A model generated the notes under the pieces. That model saw only the letters and a list, made by a program, of their open reading frames with translations. It searched no databases and was not told where the DNA came from. A stretch of 64,000 bases of DNA from Capnocytophaga ochracea DSM 7271 (GTDB lineage: Bacteria > Bacteroidota > Bacteroidia > Flavobacteriales > Flavobacteriaceae). Below are positions 38,653-47,850 of this stretch, piece by piece. The translations under genes were made by a program, and so were the position numbers. Position 1 is the stretch's first letter. Every line of letters begins with the position of its first letter. The stretch spans positions 2,136,501 to 2,200,500 of the forward strand of contig NC_013162.1 of the NCBI RefSeq assembly GCF_000023285.1, read 5' to 3'.

Positions 38653-39495
38653 ATGACAAAAGTAAATTGCACCGAGAGTTTCATTATCGAACTCTATCAA
38701 GAAAGTAAAAATATCAAACATCACGTAAGCAAACAGCGTATTAACGCCTTTGTAGAAGAACTCTTTCAGTTCTTATTTCTCATAGATGAGCGTACTTGTC
38801 TCTCTAAATCGAATATAGAAGCACGCTATGAGGAATTGCGTTATGATTTTATCAGTATTGTAGATGATTTTTTGCAAAACGAACCTCAGAAAGAGCAACT
38901 GACTGATTATTACCATTGTATTTTGCCCACTATTTATGCTCAATTAAAGCAAGATGCTCAGTATTTTATTGATAGCGACCCAGCAGCTACCTCTCTCAGA
39001 GAAGTACAAGTTACCTATCCTGGTTTCTTTGCTATTATGGTATATCGTATCGCTCACGAACTATGGACGCGCGAAGTACCACTCTTGCCCCGTATACTCA
39101 CCGAATACGCCCATAGCAAAACAGGTATCGACATTCACCCAGGAGCAACCATTGGCGTCCCTTTTATGATAGATCACGGTACGGCTATCGTTATTGGTGA
39201 AACTACGGTTATAGGTAACCACGTAAAAGTGTACCAAGGGGTTACCTTAGGGGCACTTTCAGTATCGGTAGATAAGGCTCATACCAAACGTCATCCTACT
39301 ATTCAAGACAATGTGGTAATTTACTCAGGTGCCACAATCTTAGGAGGTGAAACCGTAATAGGTCACGATAGCGTTATTGGCGGAAATGTATGGCTTACCC
39401 ATAGTATAGAACCTTTTACCAAAGTTTTCCACAAGAGTCAAATCATAGTAAAAGACAACGAAGTGTATGAAGAACCTATTAATTTTGTAATTTAG
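38653..39495 (+). CDS. cysE: Serine O-acetyltransferase (EpsC/CysE type)
   Basis: A 280-residue enzyme that makes O-acetylserine from serine and acetyl-CoA, the first step of cysteine synthesis. The first 130 residues are helical. The left-handed beta-helix then carries GIDIHPGATIGVPFMIDHGTAIVIGETTVIGNHVKVYQGVTLGALS, with the catalytic Asp-His pair in IDHGTA, and ends with ATILGGETVIGHDSVIGGNVWL. This is the EpsC-type enzyme usual in Bacteroidota. The 85-nt gap to cysK and lack of a promoter there suggest one operon under the attenuator. Confidence 0.92.
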   Translation: MTKVNCTESFIIELYQESKNIKHHVSKQRINAFVEELFQFLFLIDERTCLSKSNIEARYEELRYDFISIVDDFLQNEPQKEQLTDYYHCILPTIYAQLKQDAQYFIDSDPAATSLREVQVTYPGFFAIMVYRIAHELWTREVPLLPRILTEYAHSKTGIDIHPGATIGVPFMIDHGTAIVIGETTVIGNHVKVYQGVTLGALSVSVDKAHTKRHPTIQDNVVIYSGATILGGETVIGHDSVIGGNVWLTHSIEPFTKVFHKSQIIVKDNEVYEEPINFVI

Positions 39496-39580
39496 TCTTT
39501 AAACATTAGTCCCTAAAACCAATTCACTAATCATTAACCACTAACTATTAACAAACACGTAACTAATAAATAATTATATA

Positions 39581-40489
39581 ATGTTGTACAAAAATGTTTT
39601 AGAACTTATCGGGCGTACTCCCGAAGTGAAAATTAATCGATTGTTTGGTAAAGATGCCAACGTATTTATCAAGTTAGAACGCTTGAACCCAGGCGGTAGT
39701 ATTAAAGACCGTATCGCACTTGCAATGATTGAAGATGCTGAAAACAAAGGTATCCTCAATAAAAATACTGTGATTGTAGAGCCTACCTCAGGTAATACAG
39801 GGGTTGGGCTTGCCTTAGTAGCTGCTGTAAAAGGTTATAAGCTCATTGTGGTAATGCCCGAATCTATGAGTATAGAGCGCCGTAAACTGGTATCGGCTTA
39901 TGGGGCTGAGGTTGTATTAACTCCAAAGGAAAAAGGAACAGGAGGTGCCATTGCTAAAGCCCTCGAAATAGCCGAAGGTAAACCTAACTATTGGGTGCCT
40001 CAACAGTTCGAGAACCCTGCTAACCCTGAGGTACACGAGCGCACTACTGCTCAAGAAATCTTGCAATCCTTCCCCAATGGCTTTGATTATTTTGTAACAG
40101 GAGTTGGTACTGGTGGACATATTTCTGGGGTATCCAAAGTGCTTAAACAACACTTCCCTCATCTTAAAACCATAGCCGTAGAACCCGAACTATCACCCGT
40201 ACTCAGTGGAGGGGCAGCTGGTCCTCACCCTCTACAAGGGATAGGCGCTGGTTTTGTGCCAAAGAATTATGATGCTAAGCTTGTAGATGATATTCTATTA
40301 ATAAGTAAAGATGAGGCTTTTGAATATGCCCGCAAGTTAGCGAAAGAAGAAGGTATTTTAGCTGGTATTTCTACGGGAGCTTCTTTGGCAGCCGTCGCCA
40401 AAGTACTCAAAAAAGACCCTAAGGCACGTGTTCTTACTGTAAACTATGATACAGGCGAACGTTATTGGTCAGTAGAAGGACTCTTCTAA
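39581..40489 (+). CDS. cysK: Cysteine synthase (O-acetylserine sulfhydrylase)
   Basis: A 302-residue PLP enzyme converting O-acetylserine and sulfide to cysteine. The PLP Lys42 is in [11 protein letters not shown]. The substrate loop is [11 protein letters not shown], the PLP-phosphate loop [11 protein letters not shown] (about 175-185), and the late Ser region [23 protein letters not shown] opens the family fold. It is the second gene of the attenuator-controlled operon and ends before a strong bidirectional terminator. Confidence 0.94.
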   Translation: MLYKNVLELIGRTPEVKINRLFGKDANVFIKLERLNPGGSIKDRIALAMIEDAENKGILNKNTVIVEPTSGNTGVGLALVAAVKGYKLIVVMPESMSIERRKLVSAYGAEVVLTPKEKGTGGAIAKALEIAEGKPNYWVPQQFENPANPEVHERTTAQEILQSFPNGFDYFVTGVGTGGHISGVSKVLKQHFPHLKTIAVEPELSPVLSGGAAGPHPLQGIGAGFVPKNYDAKLVDDILLISKDEAFEYARKLAKEEGILAGISTGASLAAVAKVLKKDPKARVLTVNYDTGERYWSVEGLF

Positions 40490-40496
40490 TATATAG

Positions 40497-40533
40497 AAAA
40501 AAGAGGCTATCCAATTAGGATAGCCTCTTTTAG
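40497..40533. terminator. Bidirectional intrinsic terminator
   Basis: Two perfect 14-nt arms (40499-40512 and 40518-40531) with a 5-nt loop. A-run on one side and T-run on the other serve cysK and the convergent S9 peptidase gene. Confidence 0.88.
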
Positions 40534-40535
40534 CT

Positions 40536-42437
40536 TTATAATGTTTCTTTTAGCCATTTGAAGAATGTTCTCTGCCATAAGAGTCCATTCTGAGGTTGTA
40601 ATACCCAGTGGTTCTCATCAGGAAAATAAAGTAACTCACTTTTGATGCCTCTCAGTTGAGCTGCTGTAAAAGCTTGGAATCCCTGTTCTTCGGGTACTCG
40701 GTAGTCTTTCCCTCCGTGAATGATGAGAATAGGGGTGTCCCATTCTGTAATCTTCTCTATAGGATTAAACTCTTTATACGATTTTTGCGCTACAGCGTTC
40801 TTTTTATCCCAATAAGCACCTCCTATTTCGTTATTGTTGAAGAAAAGCTCTTCGGTAGTGCCATACATACTTTGTAAGTTAAATACTCCGCAATGGGCAA
40901 TAAACGTCTTGAAACGTTTTTGGTGAATACCTGCTAAGTAGTAGATTGAATATCCTCCGTAGCTGGCACCAATGGCTCCTAATCGGTCTTTGTCTACATA
41001 AGGTTCCTTAGCAATATCATCAATAGCCGATAGATAATCGCGCATAGGCTGTCCACCCCAATCTCCACTGATTTCTGCATTCCATTCTACCCCAAAGCCT
41101 GGTAATCCTCTGCGGTTGGGAGCTATCACTATATAACCTTGTGAAGCCATTACTTGGAAGTTCCAACGGAAACTGTAAAATTGGCTCACAACAGATTGTG
41201 GTCCTCCTTGGCAGTAGAGTAGGGTAGGGTACTTCTTGTTAGGGTCAAAGTTCGGTGGGTAAATTACCCAAGCGTGCATTCTCTTGCCGTCAGTAGTTTT
41301 GATGATACGCTCCTTAATAGGACATTCAGCAATCCCTTTGTATAGCTCATCATTAAAATGTGAAAGCTGTGATAGTGTTATGCGTCCTTTTTTCTCTTTT
41401 AAGTTGATAGTATACAGTTCAGCTGCGTGGTTCATATCCGTGCGCATCACAACCAATTGGTCGCCTGCTTGTCCTACTATACTATTCACATCAAATACGC
41501 CTTGTGTGAGTTGTCTTGGAGTGGTATCTTTACTAAAAGGAGCTACTACAAATACTTGCTCTGTTCCTTGGGTAGCCGCAATTAGGTATATTTGCTTCCC
41601 ATCATTGCTCCATCGGTAACTGAAAATAGTATTATCCCAGTTAGCTGTAAGGTTAATGCGCTTGCCGTCCTTCAATATATAAAGATCGTTTTTATCAGCT
41701 TCATTACCGTCGTGTGCCATACTGAGCCACGCAAGTACGCCTTCTTTGTTATACTGAGGGTTAGTGTCATACCCCATCATTCCTTCGGTGAGGTTTGTTG
41801 TTTTTTTCGAGGTGAGGTCGTACTCATAGATATCAGTATTAGTGCTCAGTACATAATCAGTGCCTACTTTGGCTTTTGTAACATAAAGTACCTTTTTACC
41901 GTCTAGACTCCATATATAATCCTCATCACCTCCAAAAGGCAACTGCGGACAGTAATAGGGCAGTCCTTCCATTATATCGGTTTGCTTACCATTACTATCT
42001 TCTATCATCACGTGATTGTAACTGCCTTCATTCCACGTGTCCCAATGGCGGTGGTCTAAGCTACTGTACAGCTTCCCCGATGATTTTTCTAAGTCAGTAT
42101 AGAAGTCTTTCCCTAAAACCGACTTTAATTTTACTTCCTTATGAGTGAGTTTTAGGCTTTTATCGGTATTGTATTTAGCCGTGAGCTTTTCTACCTCTTC
42201 TTTGCTTATAGGAATGGGTACACCTCCTTTTACGGCAAGTTTATAGTATTCTTTGTTAAAAGTATTTTCCTTTATATTTGGAGTACTCACACTCACCAAT
42301 ACATATTGCTGGTCGGGAGTAATACCTATACCATTCACGCGATGTAGTTCCCATAGTTTTTCGGGGGTGAGAGGTTGTTGTGCTTGTATGCTATTGAATG
42401 CCATAACCGAAGCTAAAATAATAAGATGTTTTTTCAT
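40536..42437 (-). CDS. S9-family prolyl oligopeptidase-type peptidase
   Basis: A 633-residue exported peptidase with a signal peptide (about 1-19, FNSIQAQ). The N-terminal WD/TolB-like beta-propeller (about 30-370) has YVLVSVSTPNI, YIWSLDGKKVLYV and YRWSNDGKQIYLIA. The alpha/beta-hydrolase domain has the Ser in GAIGASYGGYSIYYL, Asp in ILIIHGGKDYRVPEEQGF and His in FPDENHWVLQPQN. It belongs to the acylaminoacyl/dipeptidyl peptidase group and would trim peptides in the periplasm. Capnocytophaga live on peptides, so this fits. The upstream gene overlaps it by 4 nt. Confidence 0.88.
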   Translation of the reverse strand: MKKHLIILASVMAFNSIQAQQPLTPEKLWELHRVNGIGITPDQQYVLVSVSTPNIKENTFNKEYYKLAVKGGVPIPISKEEVEKLTAKYNTDKSLKLTHKEVKLKSVLGKDFYTDLEKSSGKLYSSLDHRHWDTWNEGSYNHVMIEDSNGKQTDIMEGLPYYCPQLPFGGDEDYIWSLDGKKVLYVTKAKVGTDYVLSTNTDIYEYDLTSKKTTNLTEGMMGYDTNPQYNKEGVLAWLSMAHDGNEADKNDLYILKDGKRINLTANWDNTIFSYRWSNDGKQIYLIAATQGTEQVFVVAPFSKDTTPRQLTQGVFDVNSIVGQAGDQLVVMRTDMNHAAELYTINLKEKKGRITLSQLSHFNDELYKGIAECPIKERIIKTTDGKRMHAWVIYPPNFDPNKKYPTLLYCQGGPQSVVSQFYSFRWNFQVMASQGYIVIAPNRRGLPGFGVEWNAEISGDWGGQPMRDYLSAIDDIAKEPYVDKDRLGAIGASYGGYSIYYLAGIHQKRFKTFIAHCGVFNLQSMYGTTEELFFNNNEIGGAYWDKKNAVAQKSYKEFNPIEKITEWDTPILIIHGGKDYRVPEEQGFQAFTAAQLRGIKSELLYFPDENHWVLQPQNGLLWQRTFFKWLKETL

Positions 42438-43573
42438 TCCTTAACAAATAAGGCAACAAGCCTTCCTAATAGTTTTACAATAAATTGGTAACTCTCTACC
42501 AAAAACGCTCTGATTTCTTTTAATACAAAGCCAATACCCGATTTGATAACAGGTTTTATGCGGTTGTAAATAAACGATAACCATACGCACACGGCTATAA
42601 AGGCAGGCGCTCCTAATACCACTTGATAAGGTTTCAACTGCCCTCCGAAGTGCTGTATAAGCCCGTGTGAGGTAATACTACCGTATATGATAAAGCAGTG
42701 TATAACGTAAATCGATAGGGTGTTTTGCCCAATAGTTTTAATCAGTTCTGAAGTAATCACATTGCGCATTAGGGCAAAGAAACCAAACACGAGTAACACA
42801 TTCCCCAAACGCAAATAAGCAAAATCCTGCATTAGTTGCTCAAAAAATGGCGAATGGTTGATATAGAACAATTGTTCTATCATAAAGTGAAAACCCCACA
42901 ACAAGAATGCTCCTACGCTTAGAAATAGCAGAATAGCATTGCGGTATAGGTGAGGGTGATTTTTATATCGCTGAAATAGATATCCCATAAACCCTCCAAA
43001 CGACACATAGCCAAACCAAGGAAAAATAGGGAAGAAACTACCGTGTGCACGAGTTAGGTAATTAGCAATCGGCAAGGGTAGTGAATCAAAGCGCAAATCC
43101 TTGTAAAAAGGCTCAAAAGTGAACGCCAGTAGGGTAGTGGTGAGCAATATCGTAGGCATTACCCACGACTTGCGGTTATATGAAAGTAAGTAAGTAGTGA
43201 TGAGCAACAAGAGTGAAAGCCCAATACAGTGCAGTACATCTACACTTTGGAAACTCATACGCAAGAAGTAAGCAATACCGATGAGCATCAGTCCACGCCT
43301 AATACCTTTCTTCACGCGAGGGTTATTCCAGCCTACTTTTGTAGCATCACTTTCTTTTACCAATAAAAAAGTGAAGATAAACCCCGAAACAGTGAAGAAC
43401 ACAGGAGCGGTAATACCAGTGCAGTAGTGCCATAGCCAGTATATAAAGTTATTTTCGTCGCGGTAGCGGTCAGCAAGTAGTCCATTTATAAAATGCCCTT
43501 GTAGCATCATACAGATAGCAAAGGCGCGAATCACATCTATGAAGTCAAGTCTGAATTTCTTTATTTTTTCCAT
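42434..43573 (-). CDS. Heparan-alpha-glucosaminide N-acetyltransferase-like membrane protein
   Basis: A 379-residue polytopic membrane protein with about ten helices. It opens with RLDFIDVIRAFAICMMLQGHFINGLL, the start pattern of the HGSNAT/DUF1624 and acyltransferase-like group. FTVSGFIFTFLL, a basic KKGIRRGLMLIGIAYFLR and YVIHCFIIYGS near the end follow. It probably transfers acyl groups across the inner membrane to a glycan or lipid. The acceptor is unknown. The start at 43573 (MEKIKKF) fits the promoter; a longer frame reaches 43627 across the promoter box. It overlaps the S9 peptidase start by 4 nt. Confidence 0.68.
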   Translation of the reverse strand: MEKIKKFRLDFIDVIRAFAICMMLQGHFINGLLADRYRDENNFIYWLWHYCTGITAPVFFTVSGFIFTFLLVKESDATKVGWNNPRVKKGIRRGLMLIGIAYFLRMSFQSVDVLHCIGLSLLLLITTYLLSYNRKSWVMPTILLTTTLLAFTFEPFYKDLRFDSLPLPIANYLTRAHGSFFPIFPWFGYVSFGGFMGYLFQRYKNHPHLYRNAILLFLSVGAFLLWGFHFMIEQLFYINHSPFFEQLMQDFAYLRLGNVLLVFGFFALMRNVITSELIKTIGQNTLSIYVIHCFIIYGSITSHGLIQHFGGQLKPYQVVLGAPAFIAVCVWLSFIYNRIKPVIKSGIGFVLKEIRAFLVESYQFIVKLLGRLVALFVKE

Positions 43574-43597
43574 AATCTTAATATCATAAAGAGAGTG

Positions 43598-43627
43598 CAA
43601 AGGTACAAAATAAATAACAATTAGCAA
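43598..43627 (-). promoter_or_regulatory. Promoter of the acyltransferase-S9 peptidase unit
   Basis: TACCTTTG (43598-43605) with TTG (43625-43627) 19 nt upstream on the minus strand. Confidence 0.65.
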
Positions 43628-43756
43628 GTAATAGTTAAGAACTAACTAAGGAAAACGTACGAAATCCAATGAGTAAAGAAGTGAGGCTTACGTCATTATG
43701 AATTAAACAAAAATTGAGGTTTTTCCTTGTGTGAAAGGTTTTAGCAAAGTATTTTA

Positions 43757-43779
43757 GGTAGCTTGCTACCGATTTTTTT
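43757..43779 (+). terminator. Orphan intrinsic terminator-like hairpin; rest of gap 43628-43995
   Basis: GGTAGC-TT-GCTACC followed by GATTTTTTT on the plus strand, where no plus-strand gene precedes it. It could end an unrecognised small transcript or be a fragment of the hairpin family at 43898, whose loop has similar TAGCTTG wording. The rest of the gap shows no gene. Confidence 0.4.
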
Positions 43780-43897
43780 AAAATTTTGAAACTAATGTGT
43801 TTCAATTTCTGTTTCTTCTTTTTAGAAGGAAATTTTATGTGATTGACTTAATAGTATCAACAAGTAACGAGCAATGTTAGCTCTTTTATAATAAAAG

Positions 43898-43948
43898 AAC
43901 TTTGCCAAAGTTTCAATAGCTTGTTGCGCTACAACCTTTGGCAAAGTT
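43898..43948. terminator. TTTGCCA-family hairpin, long-loop form
   Basis: Arms AACTTTGCCAAAGTT and AACCTTTGGCAAAGTT surround a 20-nt loop that has its own TAGC/GCTA inverted repeat. It lies just downstream of the DUF4199 gene, whose transcript it may end. Confidence 0.65.
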
Positions 43949-43995
43949 TTATTACTGATAATCAGTTGTTTTTATCTATTGAGAGGGAGCAACCA

Positions 43996-44541
43996 TTAAA
44001 GAGGCATTGGGCGTTCTTTCTTCTTCACAGCTCCTACTATAGCCGAGATAATAACACCTCCAATAGCAGAGCCCAATATCGATGAAAAGAATGTCCATAC
44101 CACAGAAGGCTTGCTCTCAAGTGTTTTTTCACGAAGCTCTTCCATTTGTTCTTCACTGAAATTAGAGGTAAAAGCACTCATTTTTTCCATTGTAACCTCT
44201 ACTACTTTTTCATAATAGTTAGGGTCAATAACAGTAGTGTAGATTACACTGTAAATAGCAGCGATTACCCCTCCTACGAGAGCGGTTACTATCCCCACTT
44301 TAATAGCTTCACCTACAGTTAAGAAACCGTCGTTAGCCGTTTTGTACTGCTGAACAGCCATCACGATAAAAACTACACAGATAGCTAAATTCAATAGCCA
44401 AGTGATAGCACCTATCAAAAAACTTCCAGTGTACAAAAGGTTGGTTACGTACAGCAATACGCTTAAAACTACACAAGCAACCCCCAATAAAATACCGTTT
44501 CTAAGTGCAATACTTAGGAAATTTACATTTTTTGTTTCCAT
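43996..44541 (-). CDS. DUF4199 family membrane protein
   Basis: A 181-residue protein with four predicted helices (about 10-30, 35-58, 72-95, 148-170). The DUF4199 pattern YKTANDGFLTVGEAIKVGIVTALVGGVIAAIYSVIY lies in the middle. A charged amphipathic stretch (NFSEEQMEELREKTLES) precedes the last helix, and the tail is basic (KKKERPMPL). Function unknown. The start at 44541 is chosen; an ATG at 44547 is also possible. Confidence 0.78.
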   Translation of the reverse strand: METKNVNFLSIALRNGILLGVACVVLSVLLYVTNLLYTGSFLIGAITWLLNLAICVVFIVMAVQQYKTANDGFLTVGEAIKVGIVTALVGGVIAAIYSVIYTTVIDPNYYEKVVEVTMEKMSAFTSNFSEEQMEELREKTLESKPSVVWTFFSSILGSAIGGVIISAIVGAVKKKERPMPL

Positions 44542-44568
44542 AAACATTGAATATTTAAGTTAATGCCA

Positions 44569-44598
44569 CAAAAGTAGAAAAAATATTAATACATACAA
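44569..44598 (-). promoter_or_regulatory. Promoter of the DUF4199 gene
   Basis: TACTTTTG (44569-44576) with TTG (44596-44598) 19 nt upstream on the minus strand. Confidence 0.65.
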
Positions 44599-44728
44599 TA
44601 AAAAAAATAATTTTTTCTTCTTTTTTTCTCACCTCGGAAATCCCCTTGTATAAATCATTTCTTATAAACACCAGTTCTACAACAAATTATCTTCTGCTCT
44701 CAATCTTATTTTCGCTTTAGTGTTATGG

Positions 44729-44757
44729 ACTTTGCCAAGATTTAACTTTGGCAGAGT
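44729..44757. repeat. TTTGCCA-family hairpin, degenerate copy
   Basis: ACTTTGCCAAGAT and AACTTTGGCAGAGT arms with two mismatches. It is not next to any gene end, which argues that the family is a mobile-type repeat and not only terminators. Confidence 0.6.
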
Positions 44758-44818
44758 AGAAGTCCTCTCAATAACCTTCTTTTTATCTCTGTTTTAACGT
44801 TAACTTACCTTCGCCTTT

Positions 44819-45066
44819 TGTTCGTTCATTGTTCGTCATTTGTTCGTCATTTGTTCGTCTTTTGTTCGTTCTTTGTTCGTTCTTTGTTCGTCTTTTGTTC
44901 GTTCATTTTTTATCTGCCCGTGCGGCTCGCACCGTCTTTTGTTCGTCTCACTTTTCCGTTACTACACTCCCTCTCCTTGGGAGTAGTCTCCGAATAGGAG
45001 AGTATGTGATTGGGGAGAGGATATTTTGTTCGTCTTTTCTCTATCTGCCCGTGCAGCTCGTACCGT
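44819..45066 (-). repeat. 11-bp lattice repeat with GC-rich hairpin modules, inverted orientation; gap 44599-45272
   Basis: Eight 11-bp units of TGTTCGTYNWT type (44819-44906), then two hairpin modules (about 44912-44933 and 45042-45065) like those at 27293. Unit phase is kept across the first module (44892 to 44936 is 44 bp). A different element with CTCCTTGGGAGTAGTCTCC (about 44964-45022) is inserted between the modules. No gene is seen in this gap. Confidence 0.88.
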
Positions 45067-45078
45067 CTTTTATTTATT

Positions 45079-45133
45079 GTAGACCCACTGTAGAGCCACT
45101 GTAGAGCCACTGTAGAGCCACTGTAGACCCACT
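45079..45133 (-). repeat. 11-bp tandem array (GTAGASCCACT), five units
   Basis: Five contiguous 11-bp units: GTAGACCCACT, three of GTAGAGCCACT, then GTAGACCCACT. It is the reverse complement of the unit at 8691-8723. Confidence 0.95.
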
Positions 45134-45181
45134 GAAAAGCCTCTTATTGTTCAACTATCTTATAAGCTTTGTATAATTTCA

Positions 45182-45226
45182 CCATTAACCATTAACCATT
45201 AATCATTAATCATTAATCATTAACCA
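45182..45226 (-). repeat. 7-bp tandem array (ATTAAYC)
   Basis: Six or more 7-bp units alternating ATTAACC and ATTAATC. It is the counterpart of 8597-8634 in inverted order. Confidence 0.9.
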
Positions 45227-45272
45227 TTTTTTTATCTTTTACTTCTTAAAAATATAGATTTTTCTTATTATA

Positions 45273-45303
45273 GTTGTACATTAAAAAAAAAGTCGTACTT
45301 TTG
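45273..45303 (+). promoter_or_regulatory. Promoter of the hybrid histidine kinase
   Basis: GTTG (45273-45276), 19 nt, then TACTTTTG (45296-45303). Confidence 0.7.
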
Positions 45304-45314
45304 TCGGTTAATAA

Positions 45315-47801
45315 ATGTCTTTTTTACGCACTAAAATACTCAAAATGAAGTCAAACAAAGTAACTCTTAAAGTTATTGTGAGCTATGTATTGCTCATCTG
45401 CGTGTCTATTGTAGCAGGATATGTAGTCTATAAAGAAATACAAAAACTCTCACACCAAGAAGAAATTAACCAGCAAGACAGAAATAAAATTATCCAAATT
45501 AGCAAGATACTCACCCTGATGAACGACACCGAAAGCGCAGGAAGGGTCGCTATACGTACCGATGATAGAGAAGCGCTTCAAGTTTTCTTAGAAAAAAATG
45601 TTACTTTACAGAATGAGGTACTAAAATTTCGTCGTGATATTACTTCCGAAAGACAGCTCTTAACCCTCGATACTATTACTTCTTTGCTAAATCTTAAAAG
45701 TGAAAACTTGCAGGAGTTAAAAGCTTTTCAAGAAAGCGACAGTACTTCTATCATTATTCGCAGTGCCATCAGTAAGCTCTCAAGTTTGGAACCTTATTTA
45801 GGTTATGAAGTATATAACAAAACCTATTCCCGACGTAAAAATAGAGAATATACCCCTGTTCCCGCTACTGATATTGCTTCTATCTTAAAGAAATATAAGA
45901 ATATCAAGATTCCAAAAACGTTCAAAAATACCAAATTCGATAAGGTAGTAATGGAAACGCTTACCTTGCTCAATAAGGTAAATGAAGATACGCAAGAGTC
46001 TAAAAGCCAAATTAATGAACGAATGCAAAGCCTTTGGCAAAACGATGTGCGTTTATCTCAAAAACTTGACGACCTACTACATAATTTTGAAGAAGAGGTA
46101 TTGGCTAATTCACAAAAACTAAGTCAAGAGCGTCGAGCTATTTTTGAGAATAGTAAAAACCTATTGATGTTAGCCTTTTTGGTAGCTTTGGGCATTATTG
46201 CCATTTCTTCTATTGTGATTATCAATGATTTTGTTACCTCTCAACGTTATCGTCGTAAACTCGAAACCGCTAACCGGAAATCGTATAACCTACTGAAAAA
46301 CCGTGAGCAACTCATTTCTATGGTAAGCCACGATTTGCGTACTCCATTGAGTTCTATTGTGGGATATTCCGAATTGCTTAGCAAACAGAAAATCTCCGAT
46401 AAGGGTAAGAATTATCTTTCACATATCAAGTATTCATCAGAATATATATCTAAATTAGTAGATGAACTATTAGATTATACTCGTATCGAGGCAGGAAAAA
46501 TATCTGTTGAAAAAGTTCCTTTCAATACCGCCGAAATTATTGATGAGGTAGCCAATAATGTGAAGTCAGCTTATAAAACTAAGGAGATAAACCTTACCTT
46601 CACTTTCTCCGAAACGGTAAATAATCTAAACTTTTCAAGCGATGCTTATCGTGTGAAGCAGATATTGTATAACCTCATTTCTAATGCCTTTAAGTTTACC
46701 GAACGTGGCAACGTACACATACAAGCCGATGCACGTCCGTTAGGCAACGATGTGTATGAAATAGGTATTGCTGTTACCGATACAGGTATTGGTATAAAGA
46801 AAGAACAGCAACAACACATCTTTGATGAGTTTACTCAAGCCAACGATGAGATTTCTAAGCGTTATGGAGGTTCTGGTTTAGGTTTGCATATCTCTCAAAA
46901 ATTAGCGCATTTGCTCAGAGGTAAGATATATTTAGAGAGTAACGAAGGCAAGGGCAGTACCTTTACCTTACGCTTCTTAGCCGAAAAAGTAGTAGAGCGA
47001 ACCAAAGCACCTCAAATTATAACCTCAAACAAGCCCGCCAATAAGATTACAATTATAGTAATTGATGACGATTTCTCTATCCTTAGTCTCATTGAAGAAC
47101 TCTTGAAGCAGAAGGACATTAACGCTATTACGTTTAACAATGGTAAAGATGCGTTTACTCAAATGACTAACCATAATTTCGACTTGGTAATTACCGATAT
47201 ACAATTGCCCGAAATGAATGGCTTCCACTTTGTAACGCTCTTTAATGAACAGTATAAGAACAACCCGCTTCCTGTATTAGCCATTACAGGTAGACGCGAC
47301 GTGCCCGAAAGTTTTTATATGAAGAGTGGCTTCTCCGGTATCCTTCCTAAACCGTTTACTCCTGAGCAGTTTTATGAGAAACTAAAAGTCTTTTTCCCTA
47401 AGCTCGACACCAAAGTAGAACAAAAGACAATTATCTTAACCGATAATGTTACCACAGGAGGATATACTCCTGAGGTATTGGAGAACTTTATGGGAGATGA
47501 TATAGAAGGTATTGTTAATATTTATCAACATTTCTTAGCCGAAACAGATACTAACTTGGAAAACTTAAAAATCTATGTTGATAATAAGGATTACAAAGGT
47601 ATTAAGGCAATAGCTCATAAAATGACCAGTATGTTTGCACAGATAAATGCCAAGCGTGAATCCGAAATACTCATCTACTTAAATAAGGTAACTAATGAAA
47701 GCATTTCAGATTTACATTCTCAAATTCATAAGTTAGAACAGCTGTTTAACAATGAATGCAAACCAGCTATTGAAAGTTATTTAAAGAAAATAATGCAATA
47801 A
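45315..47801 (+). CDS. Hybrid sensor histidine kinase with receiver and HPt domains
   Basis: An 828-residue inner-membrane sensor. Helix 1 (about 17-39), periplasmic sensor region (about 40-282, mostly helical), helix 2 (about 284-304). The HisKA domain has His339 in SMVSHDLRTPLSSIVGYSE. The HATPase domain has NLISNAFKFTERG, DTGIGI and YGGSGLGLHISQKL. The receiver domain (about 577-697) has Asp628 in VITDIQLPEMNG. A C-terminal HPt domain has His768 in AIAHKMTSMF. A complete phosphorelay inside one protein, with no DNA-binding output, implies a separate response regulator, which is not in the window. The signal is unknown. An ATG at 45345 (MKSNKVTLK) is an equally good start. Confidence 0.9.
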   Translation: MSFLRTKILKMKSNKVTLKVIVSYVLLICVSIVAGYVVYKEIQKLSHQEEINQQDRNKIIQISKILTLMNDTESAGRVAIRTDDREALQVFLEKNVTLQNEVLKFRRDITSERQLLTLDTITSLLNLKSENLQELKAFQESDSTSIIIRSAISKLSSLEPYLGYEVYNKTYSRRKNREYTPVPATDIASILKKYKNIKIPKTFKNTKFDKVVMETLTLLNKVNEDTQESKSQINERMQSLWQNDVRLSQKLDDLLHNFEEEVLANSQKLSQERRAIFENSKNLLMLAFLVALGIIAISSIVIINDFVTSQRYRRKLETANRKSYNLLKNREQLISMVSHDLRTPLSSIVGYSELLSKQKISDKGKNYLSHIKYSSEYISKLVDELLDYTRIEAGKISVEKVPFNTAEIIDEVANNVKSAYKTKEINLTFTFSETVNNLNFSSDAYRVKQILYNLISNAFKFTERGNVHIQADARPLGNDVYEIGIAVTDTGIGIKKEQQQHIFDEFTQANDEISKRYGGSGLGLHISQKLAHLLRGKIYLESNEGKGSTFTLRFLAEKVVERTKAPQIITSNKPANKITIIVIDDDFSILSLIEELLKQKDINAITFNNGKDAFTQMTNHNFDLVITDIQLPEMNGFHFVTLFNEQYKNNPLPVLAITGRRDVPESFYMKSGFSGILPKPFTPEQFYEKLKVFFPKLDTKVEQKTIILTDNVTTGGYTPEVLENFMGDDIEGIVNIYQHFLAETDTNLENLKIYVDNKDYKGIKAIAHKMTSMFAQINAKRESEILIYLNKVTNESISDLHSQIHKLEQLFNNECKPAIESYLKKIMQ

Positions 47802-47850
47802 GTTAAATATAATAAGTAATAATATTTTAGAATTAAAAACCCACCATACT

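Noticed and set aside
44829..45110. Open frames on both strands across the 44.8-45.1 kb repeats
   Set aside because: Same repeat artefact; composition and frame depend on the arrays only.
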